NCBI GenBank assembly: GCA_039714575.1
Contig: JBDLJE010000001.1
Location: 56,276-120,275, forward strand
DNA length: 64,000 bases
Origin: Sulfonitrofixus sp039714575
Lineage (GTDB): Bacteria; Campylobacterota; Campylobacteria; Campylobacterales; Sulfurimonadaceae
Reading direction: 5' to 3'
Each line of letters starts with the position of its first letter. Positions within the stretch are counted from its first letter, which is position 1. This document shows positions 1 through 8,053 of this stretch, in pieces. Made by a program: the position numbers and the translations under genes. The notes under the pieces are model-generated. The model worked only from the letters and a program-made list of their open reading frames with translations, searched no databases and was not told the origin of the DNA.

Positions 1-461
1 ACCCGTTTGGAACAGGCAACAAAAGCATCGGTATTACAGTCGGCTCAGGGAGTGTCTCTTACGGTACGACCGGCCTGATCACGACGACATATGTTGAAAA
101 CTACTTTATTGTAGGTGTCAATGCGGACTATTTTGTTTTTGAAAATCTTGCTGTCGGTCTTGGTTACCGCGGCTGGTTCGGCGGTACACCCACTATCAAT
201 CAAGGGACTGTTCCCGTAACCTATTACATACCGACCAACTCGAAGTTCCGTCCTTATGCAGGCGCGTTTTATCGCTATACCTACATCGCTGATGGCGCGT
301 ATGACAACTACAGCAGTGCCGGCGGACGTTTAGGGATGGCGATACTGTTTAGAAACGGCTATGCCGGATTTGGATGGGCTCATGAGGTCTATTTGGATGA
401 TAACAGTCGAAGTAATAACAGTTCGGGATACCCCGAAGCTGTTATCGGTCTTAGCTTTTAA
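1..461 (+). CDS. Outer-membrane beta-barrel protein, 3' part only
   Basis: The open frame enters from the left edge (first full codon at base 3) and ends in TAA at 459-461, so the start and signal peptide lie outside the window. The visible ~152 residues alternate short hydrophobic and polar stretches rich in Gly, Tyr, Phe and Asn, and the last residue is Phe, the usual signature for recognition by the BAM complex. This supports a small outer-membrane barrel, but the family cannot be named. The end overlaps the convergent end of leuA by 11 bp. Confidence 0.7.
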   Translation, partial: PFGTGNKSIGITVGSGSVSYGTTGLITTTYVENYFIVGVNADYFVFENLAVGLGYRGWFGGTPTINQGTVPVTYYIPTNSKFRPYAGAFYRYTYIADGAYDNYSSAGGRLGMAILFRNGYAGFGWAHEVYLDDNSRSNNSSGYPEAVIGLSF

Positions 462-2112
462 AAGCGCGGTTGATAGCACTGAAAAGTGCTTTGATAGACG
501 CTAAAGTGATGTCACTGTCTTTACCGACACCATAGAAGCGATGACCTTCATCAGTTTCGATCTCGATGTAGGCGACGGCTGTTGCTGATGACTTCTCGCC
601 GCACGAGTGTTCAGAGTATGAGTTCAAAACAAACTTGTTTGGATAGTCCTTAAGAAGAGCCTTGCGACAGGCATCAATAGGACCGTTTCCTTCGCTCTCT
701 GCGACGATCTCTTTGCCATTATAACGGTAGTTCAACTTACACCATACAGTGTTCTCTCTTGTCGAGGCAGAACGTGAGACAAACTCAAGATGTTCCGGCG
801 GCGTAAAGTAGGTCTTTTCAAAGATCGCCAGGATCTCGTCATTACTCAACTCTCTCGCCTCTTTGTCTGTCACCTCTTGTACGATCTTGCCGATCTCCGG
901 GTGCATCTTTTTAGGAAGCTGATACCCAAAACTGTCTTCGAGAATGTAGGCGATACCGCCTTTGCCTGACTGGGAGTTGATACGGATAATACTCTCGTAT
1001 GAACGTCCTACATCTTCAGGATCGATCGGCAGGTACGGTACTTCCCAAAACGGCTCCTCTTTGGCACGCTGATACGCCAACCCTTTGTTGATCGCATCCT
1101 GGTGTGAGCCTGAAAAGGCCGTGTAGACCAACTCGCCGACATACGGGTGACGTTCATGGGTCTTCATGTCCGTACAGCGTTCAACCACGTCCAAGACGGT
1201 GCTGATGTCGCTAAAGTCAAGACCTGTGTCCAAGCCTTGGGTGTACATGTTCAGCGCCAAGGTGATGATGTCGACATTACCGGTACGCTCGCCGTTTGAA
1301 AGCAAGGTGCCTTCAACACGGTCAGCACCGGCAAGAAGAGCAAGCTCAGTTGCCGCTACAGATGTTCCGCGGTCATTATGGGTGTGTGTCGAGATCAATA
1401 CATGTTCACGGTTGTCCAGATGACGGCTCATCCACTCTATCTGGTCAGCATAGACATTAGGCGTTGCCATCTCTACCGTTGCCGGCAGGTTGATGACCAC
1501 CTTTCTCTCTGCAGAGATACCCCAGCGTGCTGTAACGGCGTTACAGATCTCGGCAGCGAACTCAAGCTCTGTTCCTGTAAAAGACTCAGGTGAGTACTCA
1601 AGTGCGATCTTGCCGGTATGGCCGGCCTCGTACTTTTTCACCATGTCAACACCCTCAAGTGCCAGGTCAATGATCTCTTGACGCTCTTTTTTAAAGACGA
1701 TCTTGCGCTGTGCAGTCGATGTTGAGTTATACAGGTGGACGATTGCTGAGTTAACACCTTCAAGTGCTTCAAACGAACGTTTAATAAGATGCTCACGTGC
1801 CTGAACAAGGACCTGAACAGTCACATCATCCGGGATCAACTTGTCATCGACAAGCTTGCGCAAAAAGTCAAATTCGACTTGAGAGGCCGATGGGAAACCC
1901 ACCTCAATGGTTTTGAAACCGAGTTTAAGCAGGAGGTTGAAAAGTTCAAGTTTTTGGTCAAGGTTCATCGGCGTGATCAGTGCCTGGTTGCCGTCACGAA
2001 GGTCAACACTGCACCAGACAGGTGCTTTTTCGATTACATTGGACGGCCATTGTCTGTTTGGCAGATCAACTTGCGGGTAGGGACGGTATTTTCCATGATG
2101 GATAGTGCCCAT
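451..2112 (-). CDS. leuA: 2-isopropylmalate synthase (LeuA, long form)
   Basis: First committed step of leucine synthesis: condenses acetyl-CoA with 2-ketoisovalerate in the cytoplasm. 553 residues. The TIM-barrel metal site is visible as LRDGNQ near residue 38-43 and HTHNDRG at 243-249, followed by NGERTGNVD at 273-281. A C-terminal regulatory (LeuA dimer) domain fills the last ~130 residues, consistent with leucine feedback control. The opening KYRPYPQVDLPNRQWP is typical of the long, yeast/actinobacterial-like LeuA type rather than the E. coli type. The frame is open further upstream to 2268, but that stretch is hydrophobic and unlike LeuA. ATG at 2110-2112 has AAAGGA seven bases upstream, so I take that start. 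Confidence 0.95.
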   Translation of the reverse strand: MGTIHHGKYRPYPQVDLPNRQWPSNVIEKAPVWCSVDLRDGNQALITPMNLDQKLELFNLLLKLGFKTIEVGFPSASQVEFDFLRKLVDDKLIPDDVTVQVLVQAREHLIKRSFEALEGVNSAIVHLYNSTSTAQRKIVFKKERQEIIDLALEGVDMVKKYEAGHTGKIALEYSPESFTGTELEFAAEICNAVTARWGISAERKVVINLPATVEMATPNVYADQIEWMSRHLDNREHVLISTHTHNDRGTSVAATELALLAGADRVEGTLLSNGERTGNVDIITLALNMYTQGLDTGLDFSDISTVLDVVERCTDMKTHERHPYVGELVYTAFSGSHQDAINKGLAYQRAKEEPFWEVPYLPIDPEDVGRSYESIIRINSQSGKGGIAYILEDSFGYQLPKKMHPEIGKIVQEVTDKEARELSNDEILAIFEKTYFTPPEHLEFVSRSASTRENTVWCKLNYRYNGKEIVAESEGNGPIDACRKALLKDYPNKFVLNSYSEHSCGEKSSATAVAYIEIETDEGHRFYGVGKDSDITLASIKALFSAINRAFKS

Positions 2113-2170
2113 GGTATTTCCTTTAAACTTTGTATATCTAATACTCCTGCTAAAGATTATTAGTGGCGCA

Positions 2171-2176
2171 ATTATA
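2171..2176 (-). promoter_or_regulatory. -10 promoter element of leuA
   Basis: On the minus strand the sequence reads TTGCTATAATTGCGCC. It is a perfect TATAAT with the extended GC context seen at many genes in this window (purE, glyQ, trpS, pckA, alr). No good -35 is seen, as is usual for Campylobacterota housekeeping promoters. It would give a leader of about 50 nt; I found no leucine-rich leader peptide in it. Confidence 0.6.
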
Positions 2177-2310
2177 GCAAATAGAGGCAGGAAATAAGGC
2201 AATGGAGTCGATATTAGTAGAAAAATTAAAGAGTTGCCTAACAGACGGGCTTCTATAATAGATGTCAAAGGCTTGATCAGGATATGAAACAGAGGGTAAA
2301 AGGAGTCATT

Positions 2311-2928
2311 ATGAGTTGTAAAATAATCGGATTTGAAAACGGACCTTTAGAGGTAGATTGTACTGACGTTGTGTTTATGAAAGAGGGGAAAAAGCTTGAG
2401 GCTGAAAACCCTTCTCACCCGTGTCGATGCGGTCACTCAAAAAACAAACCCTGGTGTGACGGCTCGCATGTCAAAGCAGGGTTTACTAGCAAAAGAGAGA
2501 TCGATGAAGAGATGTTGCAGGTGTATGAAGGCAAAGAGATCACGATTCACTTTAACCGCTCTATCTGTGCCGGAGCTGCCGCTTGTGTGCATGGCCTGCC
2601 AACAGTTTTTAAGTCAGATAGTCCAAGTGACTGGATACGTCCTGATAATGAGACAAATGCAAAGATTGTTGAGACTATAAAAGCGTGTCCATCAGGTGCT
2701 CTTTCTTATAGTGTTAATGGTAAAATCGCTATAGATGGACGTTCGGTTCCAAAAATAACGATCATCAAAAATGGGCCGTACCGTGTTGAAGGTGTTGTAC
2801 TGGAGGAGAAGCCGATTCCGACAAATTTTTCAACAACCAAATATACACTTTGTCGTTGCGGATACTCTAAAAACAGACCTTACTGTGACTACTCTCATGC
2901 TGAAAGCAGCTGGAGTGACGAAGGTTGA
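2311..2928 (+). CDS. CDGSH iron-sulfur protein with two CDGSH sites and a divergent ferredoxin domain
   Basis: 205 residues with three cofactor regions. The first CDGSH (mitoNEET-type) site has Cys38, Cys40, Cys49 and His53. A central Fer4_19-like segment has cysteines at 86, 92 and 126 (ICAGAAAC...ACPSGAL). The second CDGSH-like site has Cys181, Cys183, Cys192 and His196 (CDYSH instead of CDGSH). The 3Cys-1His pattern binds a labile 2Fe-2S cluster in known family members; electron transfer or cluster delivery is inferred. The frame is open from 2284, but AAAGGAG precedes ATG 2311. It lies 12 bp before the patatin gene, probably in one operon. Confidence 0.85.
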   Translation: MSCKIIGFENGPLEVDCTDVVFMKEGKKLEAENPSHPCRCGHSKNKPWCDGSHVKAGFTSKREIDEEMLQVYEGKEITIHFNRSICAGAAACVHGLPTVFKSDSPSDWIRPDNETNAKIVETIKACPSGALSYSVNGKIAIDGRSVPKITIIKNGPYRVEGVVLEEKPIPTNFSTTKYTLCRCGYSKNRPYCDYSHAESSWSDEG

Positions 2929-2940
2929 TAAAGGAAACAG

Positions 2941-3798
2941 ATGGATCATAAGACAGTTTCGCTGGTCTTGGGAAGCGGCGGTGCGCGCGGTATGGCACAT
3001 ATTGGGATCATACAGTGGCTCGAAGAGAATGATTACAAAATCCAGTCTGTTTCCGGCTGTTCCATGGGTGCTTTGATCGGTGGTTTTTATGCTGCCGGCA
3101 GGTTGGATAACTACATAGATTGGTTGCGGCAACTCGATATACTCGGAATGTTGCGAGTAGTTGACTTTAAAGGCAGTGGGGGATTGGTCTCAGGTGAATC
3201 ACTAATGATCAAGATGGAAGAGCTGGTAGGTGACCATAAGATAGAGGAGCTGCCTATCAAGTTTACAGCGGTTGCTTCGGATGTACAGGAGGAGAAAGAG
3301 ATCTGGATGAACGAAGGCTCGCTTCTAAGTGCTATTCGTGCCTCTATCTCCCTGCCTCTCTTTTTCACACCGCACCTCTACAATGGCCGGCTGCTTGTTG
3401 ATGGCGGTGTCTTAAATCCAGTACCCATTGCACCAACCTTTCATGACAATACAGACTTGACGATTGCCGTCAACCTGGGCGGGAAAGTCGATCTGAATAT
3501 CGTGCCAGCAGAACAAAAAGATGACAAAAGTGTCAGTTCCAAGATCAAAGAGTATTTAAGTCAATTTGCACTGCCTGAGGCGATCACATTAGAGACAGGT
3601 GTTTATCAGGTGGCAGATAACTCGTTTGATGCAATGCAGGGGACTATTGCTCGTGTAAAACTGGCAGCCTATCCGCCTGACGTTGAGATAGAGATACCTC
3701 GTAACCTGTGTGGGACCTTAGAGTTCAACCGTGCAGATGAGATGATCGCTTACGGATATGAACTATGTGTAAAACTTCATAAAGAGGGTGCTTTATAA
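2941..3798 (+). CDS. Patatin-like phospholipase / RssA-type esterase
   Basis: 285 residues, cytoplasmic (no signal peptide). The oxyanion loop GSGGARG is at 11-17, the nucleophile elbow GCSMG at 39-43 (Ser41), and the catalytic Asp is in DGG at 154-156. Together these give the complete Ser-Asp dyad of patatin-like acyl hydrolases. The length matches the small bacterial RssA/YlbK-like subgroup, whose substrates are mostly unknown. GGAAA precedes the ATG. It follows the CDGSH gene closely and ends 53 bp before the convergent histidine kinase gene. Confidence 0.88.
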   Translation: MDHKTVSLVLGSGGARGMAHIGIIQWLEENDYKIQSVSGCSMGALIGGFYAAGRLDNYIDWLRQLDILGMLRVVDFKGSGGLVSGESLMIKMEELVGDHKIEELPIKFTAVASDVQEEKEIWMNEGSLLSAIRASISLPLFFTPHLYNGRLLVDGGVLNPVPIAPTFHDNTDLTIAVNLGGKVDLNIVPAEQKDDKSVSSKIKEYLSQFALPEAITLETGVYQVADNSFDAMQGTIARVKLAAYPPDVEIEIPRNLCGTLEFNRADEMIAYGYELCVKLHKEGAL

Positions 3799-3850
3799 CG
3801 GGAAACGACCTTTTGTACCTCTGCATAAAACAGGTGAAAACCCAGAGGTC

Positions 3851-4801
3851 TCAATTACAGCAGGGGTGTACTTCCAAGGTGAACTCTGCTCCACGTTCAG
3901 TGTTGGCAACAAAAAGCTGTCCGCTCAATTTTTGGGCGATCTGCGCGCTCATATAGAGGCCGATACCGGTCCCTTCAGCCTTAGAGGTGATGTTTGGTTT
4001 GAAGATATCTTTGATGATCTCGTCGGGGATACCGCCGGCAGTGTCTTCCATCTTTAAGATGACATTGCCGTCCTCTTCATAAAAACGAATGTAGATAGCA
4101 CGGTTTTTACGTTCACGCTCCACAAAAGCATCTTTGGCATTGGCCATGATGTTTAAGATGAGATGTTTGAACTCATTTTCGATCCCGTTGATAAGTATCT
4201 CTTTCTCACTCTCGATATGGACCTCGATCTGGTTGCGCATCAGTTCGTCTTTCATCAGGAGCATAACGGTCTGAATACAGCGTTTAAGACCAAAAGGCTC
4301 AGGCTCTTTGTCGGGACGGAAGAAGGTACGGAACTCTGTCAAAGTCGAGATCATGTGTTCAATCTGTTCGTCGGCATCTTTAACCATATTGTCTACATAG
4401 GCTTTATCAACGATCCCCTCATCGAAATCCATCTGCAAAAGCTGGCCGAACATGCTTAAAGCATTCAGAGGCTGTTTCCACTGGTGGGCGACAGCATCCA
4501 TCATCTCACCCATGGCTGCCATCTTTGCCTGCTGTTGAAGCATTTTCTCTGTTTTGAGGTGAGCGGCTGTCTCCTCTTTGACTAACTTTGTAAGCTCATA
4601 TTTGTAACGTGTAAGCTCTTTTTCCTGTTGTTGAAGCTTTTCATTGTAACGGGAGTTCTGATCGACCAGCATGGCGCGAAAACGTACATCTTGCATATAT
4701 ATCTTAGAGAGAAGCAGCACTTTTTGGTGAACGTCAGGATGTGCTTTACTGCTAAGGTCTGTAATAGTAGTAAGAAGTTCTTTGGTTTTCTCTTTTGTCA
4801 C
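3851..4801 (-). CDS. Soluble sensor histidine kinase
   Basis: 316 residues with no membrane segment. A coiled coil spans roughly residues 45-95. It is followed by an H-box with His106 in AVAHQWKQPLN, an N-box with NAKDAF near 221-226, a G1 box DTAGG at 253-257 and a G2 box GTGIGL at 277-282. The HQW(R/K)QPLN form is common in Campylobacterota kinases. There is no PAS or other recognisable sensor domain and no adjacent response regulator, so the signal and partner are unknown. The start is GTG (4799-4801), preceded by AGGGA. Confidence 0.88.
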   Translation of the reverse strand: MTKEKTKELLTTITDLSSKAHPDVHQKVLLLSKIYMQDVRFRAMLVDQNSRYNEKLQQQEKELTRYKYELTKLVKEETAAHLKTEKMLQQQAKMAAMGEMMDAVAHQWKQPLNALSMFGQLLQMDFDEGIVDKAYVDNMVKDADEQIEHMISTLTEFRTFFRPDKEPEPFGLKRCIQTVMLLMKDELMRNQIEVHIESEKEILINGIENEFKHLILNIMANAKDAFVERERKNRAIYIRFYEEDGNVILKMEDTAGGIPDEIIKDIFKPNITSKAEGTGIGLYMSAQIAQKLSGQLFVANTERGAEFTLEVHPCCN

Positions 4802-4936
4802 CGTGTATAGTCCCTGAATGTTTGAGAGTTATCGGTCTCAATTTATTATACAATGTTATAACATGGAATGGATAAAGTGTGCCTGATATTGGGCGTTTTG
4901 AAAAAGAATTATTGAAGAAAAAAAGGGAGTGTGGAG

Positions 4937-4956
4937 ATGATGCCCGAAGGCATCAT
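4937..4956 (-). terminator. Hairpin downstream of glnA
   Basis: A perfect 8-bp stem (ATGATGCC/GGCATCAT) closed by a UUCG tetraloop when read from glnA. It starts five bases after the glnA stop. A run of seven T follows about 12 bases further on, so termination is likely but the U tract is not immediately adjacent. Confidence 0.6.
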
Positions 4957-4960
4957 AAGA

Positions 4961-6391
4961 TTAACACTGATATGTAGTTTTAAATTCGTAAGCAGTTGGG
5001 CGACCTTCGTCCGGCCATACATCACGCTCGAAACGGTAGTGCTGGTAAGATTGGATCATCTCATCTGTAAATACCGGCTTCAAGAAGTCGTGATCACCGA
5101 TAAGACCTTCAAGTGCTTCACGCAGTGTGTGTGGCATTTGAGGGATGTTTTTATCACGGATCTCATCAAGAGAGAGTTCGAAAAGATCTTCATCCATCGG
5201 ACCGACAGGAACAGTAGATTTATCGATACCGTCAAGTCCTGCCATCATCATCGCTGCAAATGCAAGGTATGGACATGCAGTAGAGTCCGGAAAGCGCATC
5301 TCGATACGTGTAGCCATCTCACCCGCACCGTAAGGGATACGACATGCAGCAGAACGGTTTTGAGAAGAGTAAGTCAAGATACTTGGTGCTTCGAAACCTG
5401 GAAGAAGACGTTTGTATGAGTTCGTTGACGGGTTAGTGAATGCAGAAACTGCTGCAGCATGGTTAAAGATACCGCCGGCATAGTGAAGTGCCATTTGAGA
5501 AAGGTTACCGTACTCACCCTCTTTGTAGAAAAGGTTTTTACCGTCTTTCCAAAGTGATTGGTGAACGTGCATACCGTTTCCATTGTCACCGTAAAGCGGC
5601 TTAGGCATGAATGTTGCTGTCTTACCGTTAAGGTGAGCGATCATTTTTACAACATACTTGTATTTCTGAACGTTGTCAGATGCACCGATGATGTCAGAGA
5701 AGACGATACCGATCTCGCCTTGGCCCTGTGCAACTTCGTGGTGACCAAGAACAACTTCAAGACCAATTTGCTCAAGAACAAGCATCATCTCAGCACGAAG
5801 GTCTACCATAGAGTCTGTTGGCTGAACCGGGAAGTAACCACCCTTGGTTCCTGGACGGTGTGCAGTGTTGTACATGTCTTCGTAGTGTGTACCTGAGTTC
5901 CACTCACCCTCTTCAGTGTCTACCTTGTAGCCTGCTTCGTTGATGCTGTCTGTGAACTTAACGTCATCAAAGATGAAAAACTCATTTTCAGGACCAAAGT
6001 ATGCAGCGTCAGCGATACCGATCTCGTCAGCGTGCTGAAGCGCTTTTTTAGCGATTGAACGTGGACATTTTTCGTATAGCTCACCTTTGTAGATGTCAAA
6101 GATGTCACAGATAACGATGATGGTCGGATCAGCAGTGAACGGGTCAAGGAAAGCAGTCTCGATGTCCGCTTTAAGGATCATGTCTGACTTATTGATCGGC
6201 TGCCATGCATCGACTGAAGAACCGTCAAACGGGAAACCGCCGTCGATCATACCTTGATTAACCGCGCTCATACGGTATGTTAGGTGGTGCCATGCACCCT
6301 TAAGGTCTGTAAAACGAAGGTCTACGAACTGAACGTCGTTCTCTTCACAATATTTAAAGAACTCTTTAGTGCTGTTAACGAATGTACCCAT
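4961..6391 (-). CDS. glnA: Glutamine synthetase type I
   Basis: Makes glutamine from glutamate, ammonia and ATP as a cytoplasmic dodecamer. 476 residues, normal for GS-I. Visible signatures are DGSS (57-60), the metal-binding region YFGPENEFF (131-139), NGMHVHQS (272-279) and the ATP/glutamate segment NRSAACRIP (345-353). At the loop where enterobacterial GS carries the adenylylated Tyr in NLYDLP, this protein reads EDLFELS, with Phe404 in place of Tyr. Control by adenylylation is therefore unlikely. ATG 6391 has AGGAG upstream; an in-frame extension to 6421 has no support. Confidence 0.95.
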   Translation of the reverse strand: MGTFVNSTKEFFKYCEENDVQFVDLRFTDLKGAWHHLTYRMSAVNQGMIDGGFPFDGSSVDAWQPINKSDMILKADIETAFLDPFTADPTIIVICDIFDIYKGELYEKCPRSIAKKALQHADEIGIADAAYFGPENEFFIFDDVKFTDSINEAGYKVDTEEGEWNSGTHYEDMYNTAHRPGTKGGYFPVQPTDSMVDLRAEMMLVLEQIGLEVVLGHHEVAQGQGEIGIVFSDIIGASDNVQKYKYVVKMIAHLNGKTATFMPKPLYGDNGNGMHVHQSLWKDGKNLFYKEGEYGNLSQMALHYAGGIFNHAAAVSAFTNPSTNSYKRLLPGFEAPSILTYSSQNRSAACRIPYGAGEMATRIEMRFPDSTACPYLAFAAMMMAGLDGIDKSTVPVGPMDEDLFELSLDEIRDKNIPQMPHTLREALEGLIGDHDFLKPVFTDEMIQSYQHYRFERDVWPDEGRPTAYEFKTTYQC

Positions 6392-6423
6392 GTGTAATCT
6401 CCTGATTAAAATTGATTGCAAGA

Positions 6424-6429
6424 AGTATA
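6424..6429 (-). promoter_or_regulatory. Possible -10 element of glnA
   Basis: TATACT on the minus strand about 32 bases before the glnA ATG. No convincing -35 is visible. Given only as the best candidate in the 169-bp gap upstream of glnA; I see nothing else in that gap. Confidence 0.4.
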
Positions 6430-6560
6430 ACGAATTAGACGTAACACTTTTCTATAAGTATTGCTTAAAAAATAGACAGTTTTGGATATGTTGCAAAAGG
6501 TAATAGAGATAAAGAGAAAAAAGGTGTCTAAAATTTAAACACCACAATATTTCAGCATGT

Positions 6561-7055
6561 CTATTGCAGTTTACCATCAACAAGGATGTAAGGTCTTTTG
6601 TTAACTCCTATCTTTTTTGCGACATCAGCAATCGCACGTATCTTCGCTTCAACATCTAAGTTCTCATCTATAAAAAAGTCATCATTAACCATGATCTCTA
6701 TGAGGATCTCTCTTTTGTCCTCAGCACTTAAGATAGTTTGAATGGCCTCTTTGGAGTCTTTCTGTTTCAGTTTGTAAAGGTAAAAATAGTAGGTGTTCTC
6801 CTTAAACTTCTCTTCACTGTTTTCTAATAGTAAAGAGAGATGTTTTTGTGCAAAAGGGCAGTAAGGATCAATAAAAATGTGTACATCTTGTTCTCCTTTA
6901 CCAAAAACAATGGCATGCTCTTTAATCGTCTCTAAGAGAAGCTGAGTGGCTTTTGGCGGAAGAAGTTGTTTGTGCTCAGGCTCGAGCGCATAAAGTTCAA
7001 AGAGAAAAAGAGCGGTAAGCAAGAGAATCTTTTGCAAGGGTAAAAAAATGTTCAT
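6561..7055 (-). CDS. Periplasmic thioredoxin-fold protein with a single active-site Cys
   Basis: 164 residues with an N-terminal signal peptide (hydrophobic core about residues 8-21). The segment VHIFIDPYCPFAQKHLSLL around residue 58-75 matches the DsbC/DsbG-like strand-loop-helix that normally carries CxxC. Here only Cys66 is present (CPFA). YILVDGK near the end resembles the cis-Pro/last-strand region. A periplasmic thiol protein is inferred; a monothiol cannot catalyse ordinary disulfide exchange by the two-Cys mechanism. AGGGAG precedes the ATG. Confidence 0.6.
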   Translation of the reverse strand: MNIFLPLQKILLLTALFLFELYALEPEHKQLLPPKATQLLLETIKEHAIVFGKGEQDVHIFIDPYCPFAQKHLSLLLENSEEKFKENTYYFYLYKLKQKDSKEAIQTILSAEDKREILIEIMVNDDFFIDENLDVEAKIRAIADVAKKIGVNKRPYILVDGKLQ

Positions 7056-7072
7056 TAAACGCTGCTCCCTGA

Positions 7073-7104
7073 TTGAGACCGTCAGGTTTGTTCAGAGGTC
7101 TCAA
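7073..7104. other. Inverted repeat between the thioredoxin-fold gene and the PHP phosphatase gene
   Basis: Perfect 8-bp arms TTGAGACC (7073-7080) and GGTCTCAA (7097-7104) with a 16-nt spacer. It lies 18 bp upstream of the thioredoxin-fold gene and 60 bp downstream of the PHP gene. It could be a leader hairpin, a terminator without a U tract, or an operator. Confidence 0.45.
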
Positions 7105-7164
7105 CCGTATGAATCTCATACTAATGTAGCGACTGTTTTATAAGTATTCTCTTTAAAAATAGAA

Positions 7165-7944
7165 CTAAAAAGCCACCATCGTTCGTTTTCGATCTTTAAA
7201 GGTGGCACACTCACTGTAGCCGATAGACTTTGCCAGCTCTTCAGCCTCTTCTCTGAAAAGTCCGACCTGTTCAGGGTTATGGGCATCGGAACCAAATGTT
7301 ATAGGAATACCCAGCTCATACGCTGCTTTCAGTATACTGGGCGAAGGGTAGGGCTCTTCACACGGCTTTCGATAACCGGCGACATTGATCTCCAAGACCA
7401 TATCTGCTTCTTTAATAGCTCTTAGTGCCGGCATGGCGATCTCTAAGATGTCTCTGTTTGGCATAAACTTAAAGACCTTGATAAGATCGATATGGCCGGC
7501 AATATCAAACAAAGCGGTCTTTGCCATCGCCTCGATGAGATCAAAATATTTCTGCCAGATCATGTCAATATCTTCGTGTTCGTAGCGGCCGATAAACTCG
7601 GGGTTGTCAAAGCCCCACTCGTTGATGAAGTGAACAGAACCGATCAGAAAGTCTACATCCGCCTTTAAGACGCGATCATCCATATGTCCCGGCAGATAGT
7701 CGACTTCGTAACCGAAGAGGATCTCGATCCTGTCCGCATATTTTTGTTTGGCATCCATGACCCACTCTCGGTAGAGTGTCATCTCTTCAAAACTCATACG
7801 GTAGGTCGGATCAAAATCCATCGGTGCGTGGTCGGAGAAGCCGAAGATATCGGTACCGTTCTCGATCGCTTTTTCAACATACTCATTGACACTGCCTTCA
7901 GCGTGGTTACAGAGTGTGGTGTGGCTGTGCAGATCGATTTTCAT
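7165..7944 (-). CDS. PHP-domain histidinol-phosphatase (HisJ/HisK type)
   Basis: 259 residues. The PHP metal-binding motif HSHT is at residues 6-9 (HLHSHTTLCNHAEGS context), with further sites FSDHAP, EIN and GSDAHNPEQVG near the C terminus. The family hydrolyses histidinol phosphate in the last phosphatase step of histidine synthesis; other PHP phosphoesterase roles are possible because no his genes are nearby. GGAGAAACT precedes the ATG, and a TATAAT-like box lies on the minus strand at 7972-7977. Confidence 0.82.
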   Translation of the reverse strand: MKIDLHSHTTLCNHAEGSVNEYVEKAIENGTDIFGFSDHAPMDFDPTYRMSFEEMTLYREWVMDAKQKYADRIEILFGYEVDYLPGHMDDRVLKADVDFLIGSVHFINEWGFDNPEFIGRYEHEDIDMIWQKYFDLIEAMAKTALFDIAGHIDLIKVFKFMPNRDILEIAMPALRAIKEADMVLEINVAGYRKPCEEPYPSPSILKAAYELGIPITFGSDAHNPEQVGLFREEAEELAKSIGYSECATFKDRKRTMVAF

Positions 7945-8053
7945 AGTTTCTCCGAATAAATAATTACTGTAATTATAATATAGATTAGCTCTTTAAATCA
8001 CCTTATTGGACATTAGGGTAAAATTGCACTATTAAAACACGAAAGAATCTGCC

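Noticed and set aside
1166..2163. Several plus-strand ORFs inside leuA
   Set aside because: Antisense shadows of a well-supported gene, with no RBS or family features. The same applies to the opposite-strand ORFs inside glnA, trhP, uvrB, priA, dnaB and der.
2113..2170. Leucine attenuator peptide in the leuA leader
   Set aside because: No short ORF with clustered Leu codons is present in the ~50-nt leader.
2113..2268. N-terminal extension of LeuA by 52 residues
   Set aside because: The extension is a hydrophobic stretch without family similarity, it covers the promoter box at 2171-2176, and ATG 2112 has a good RBS.
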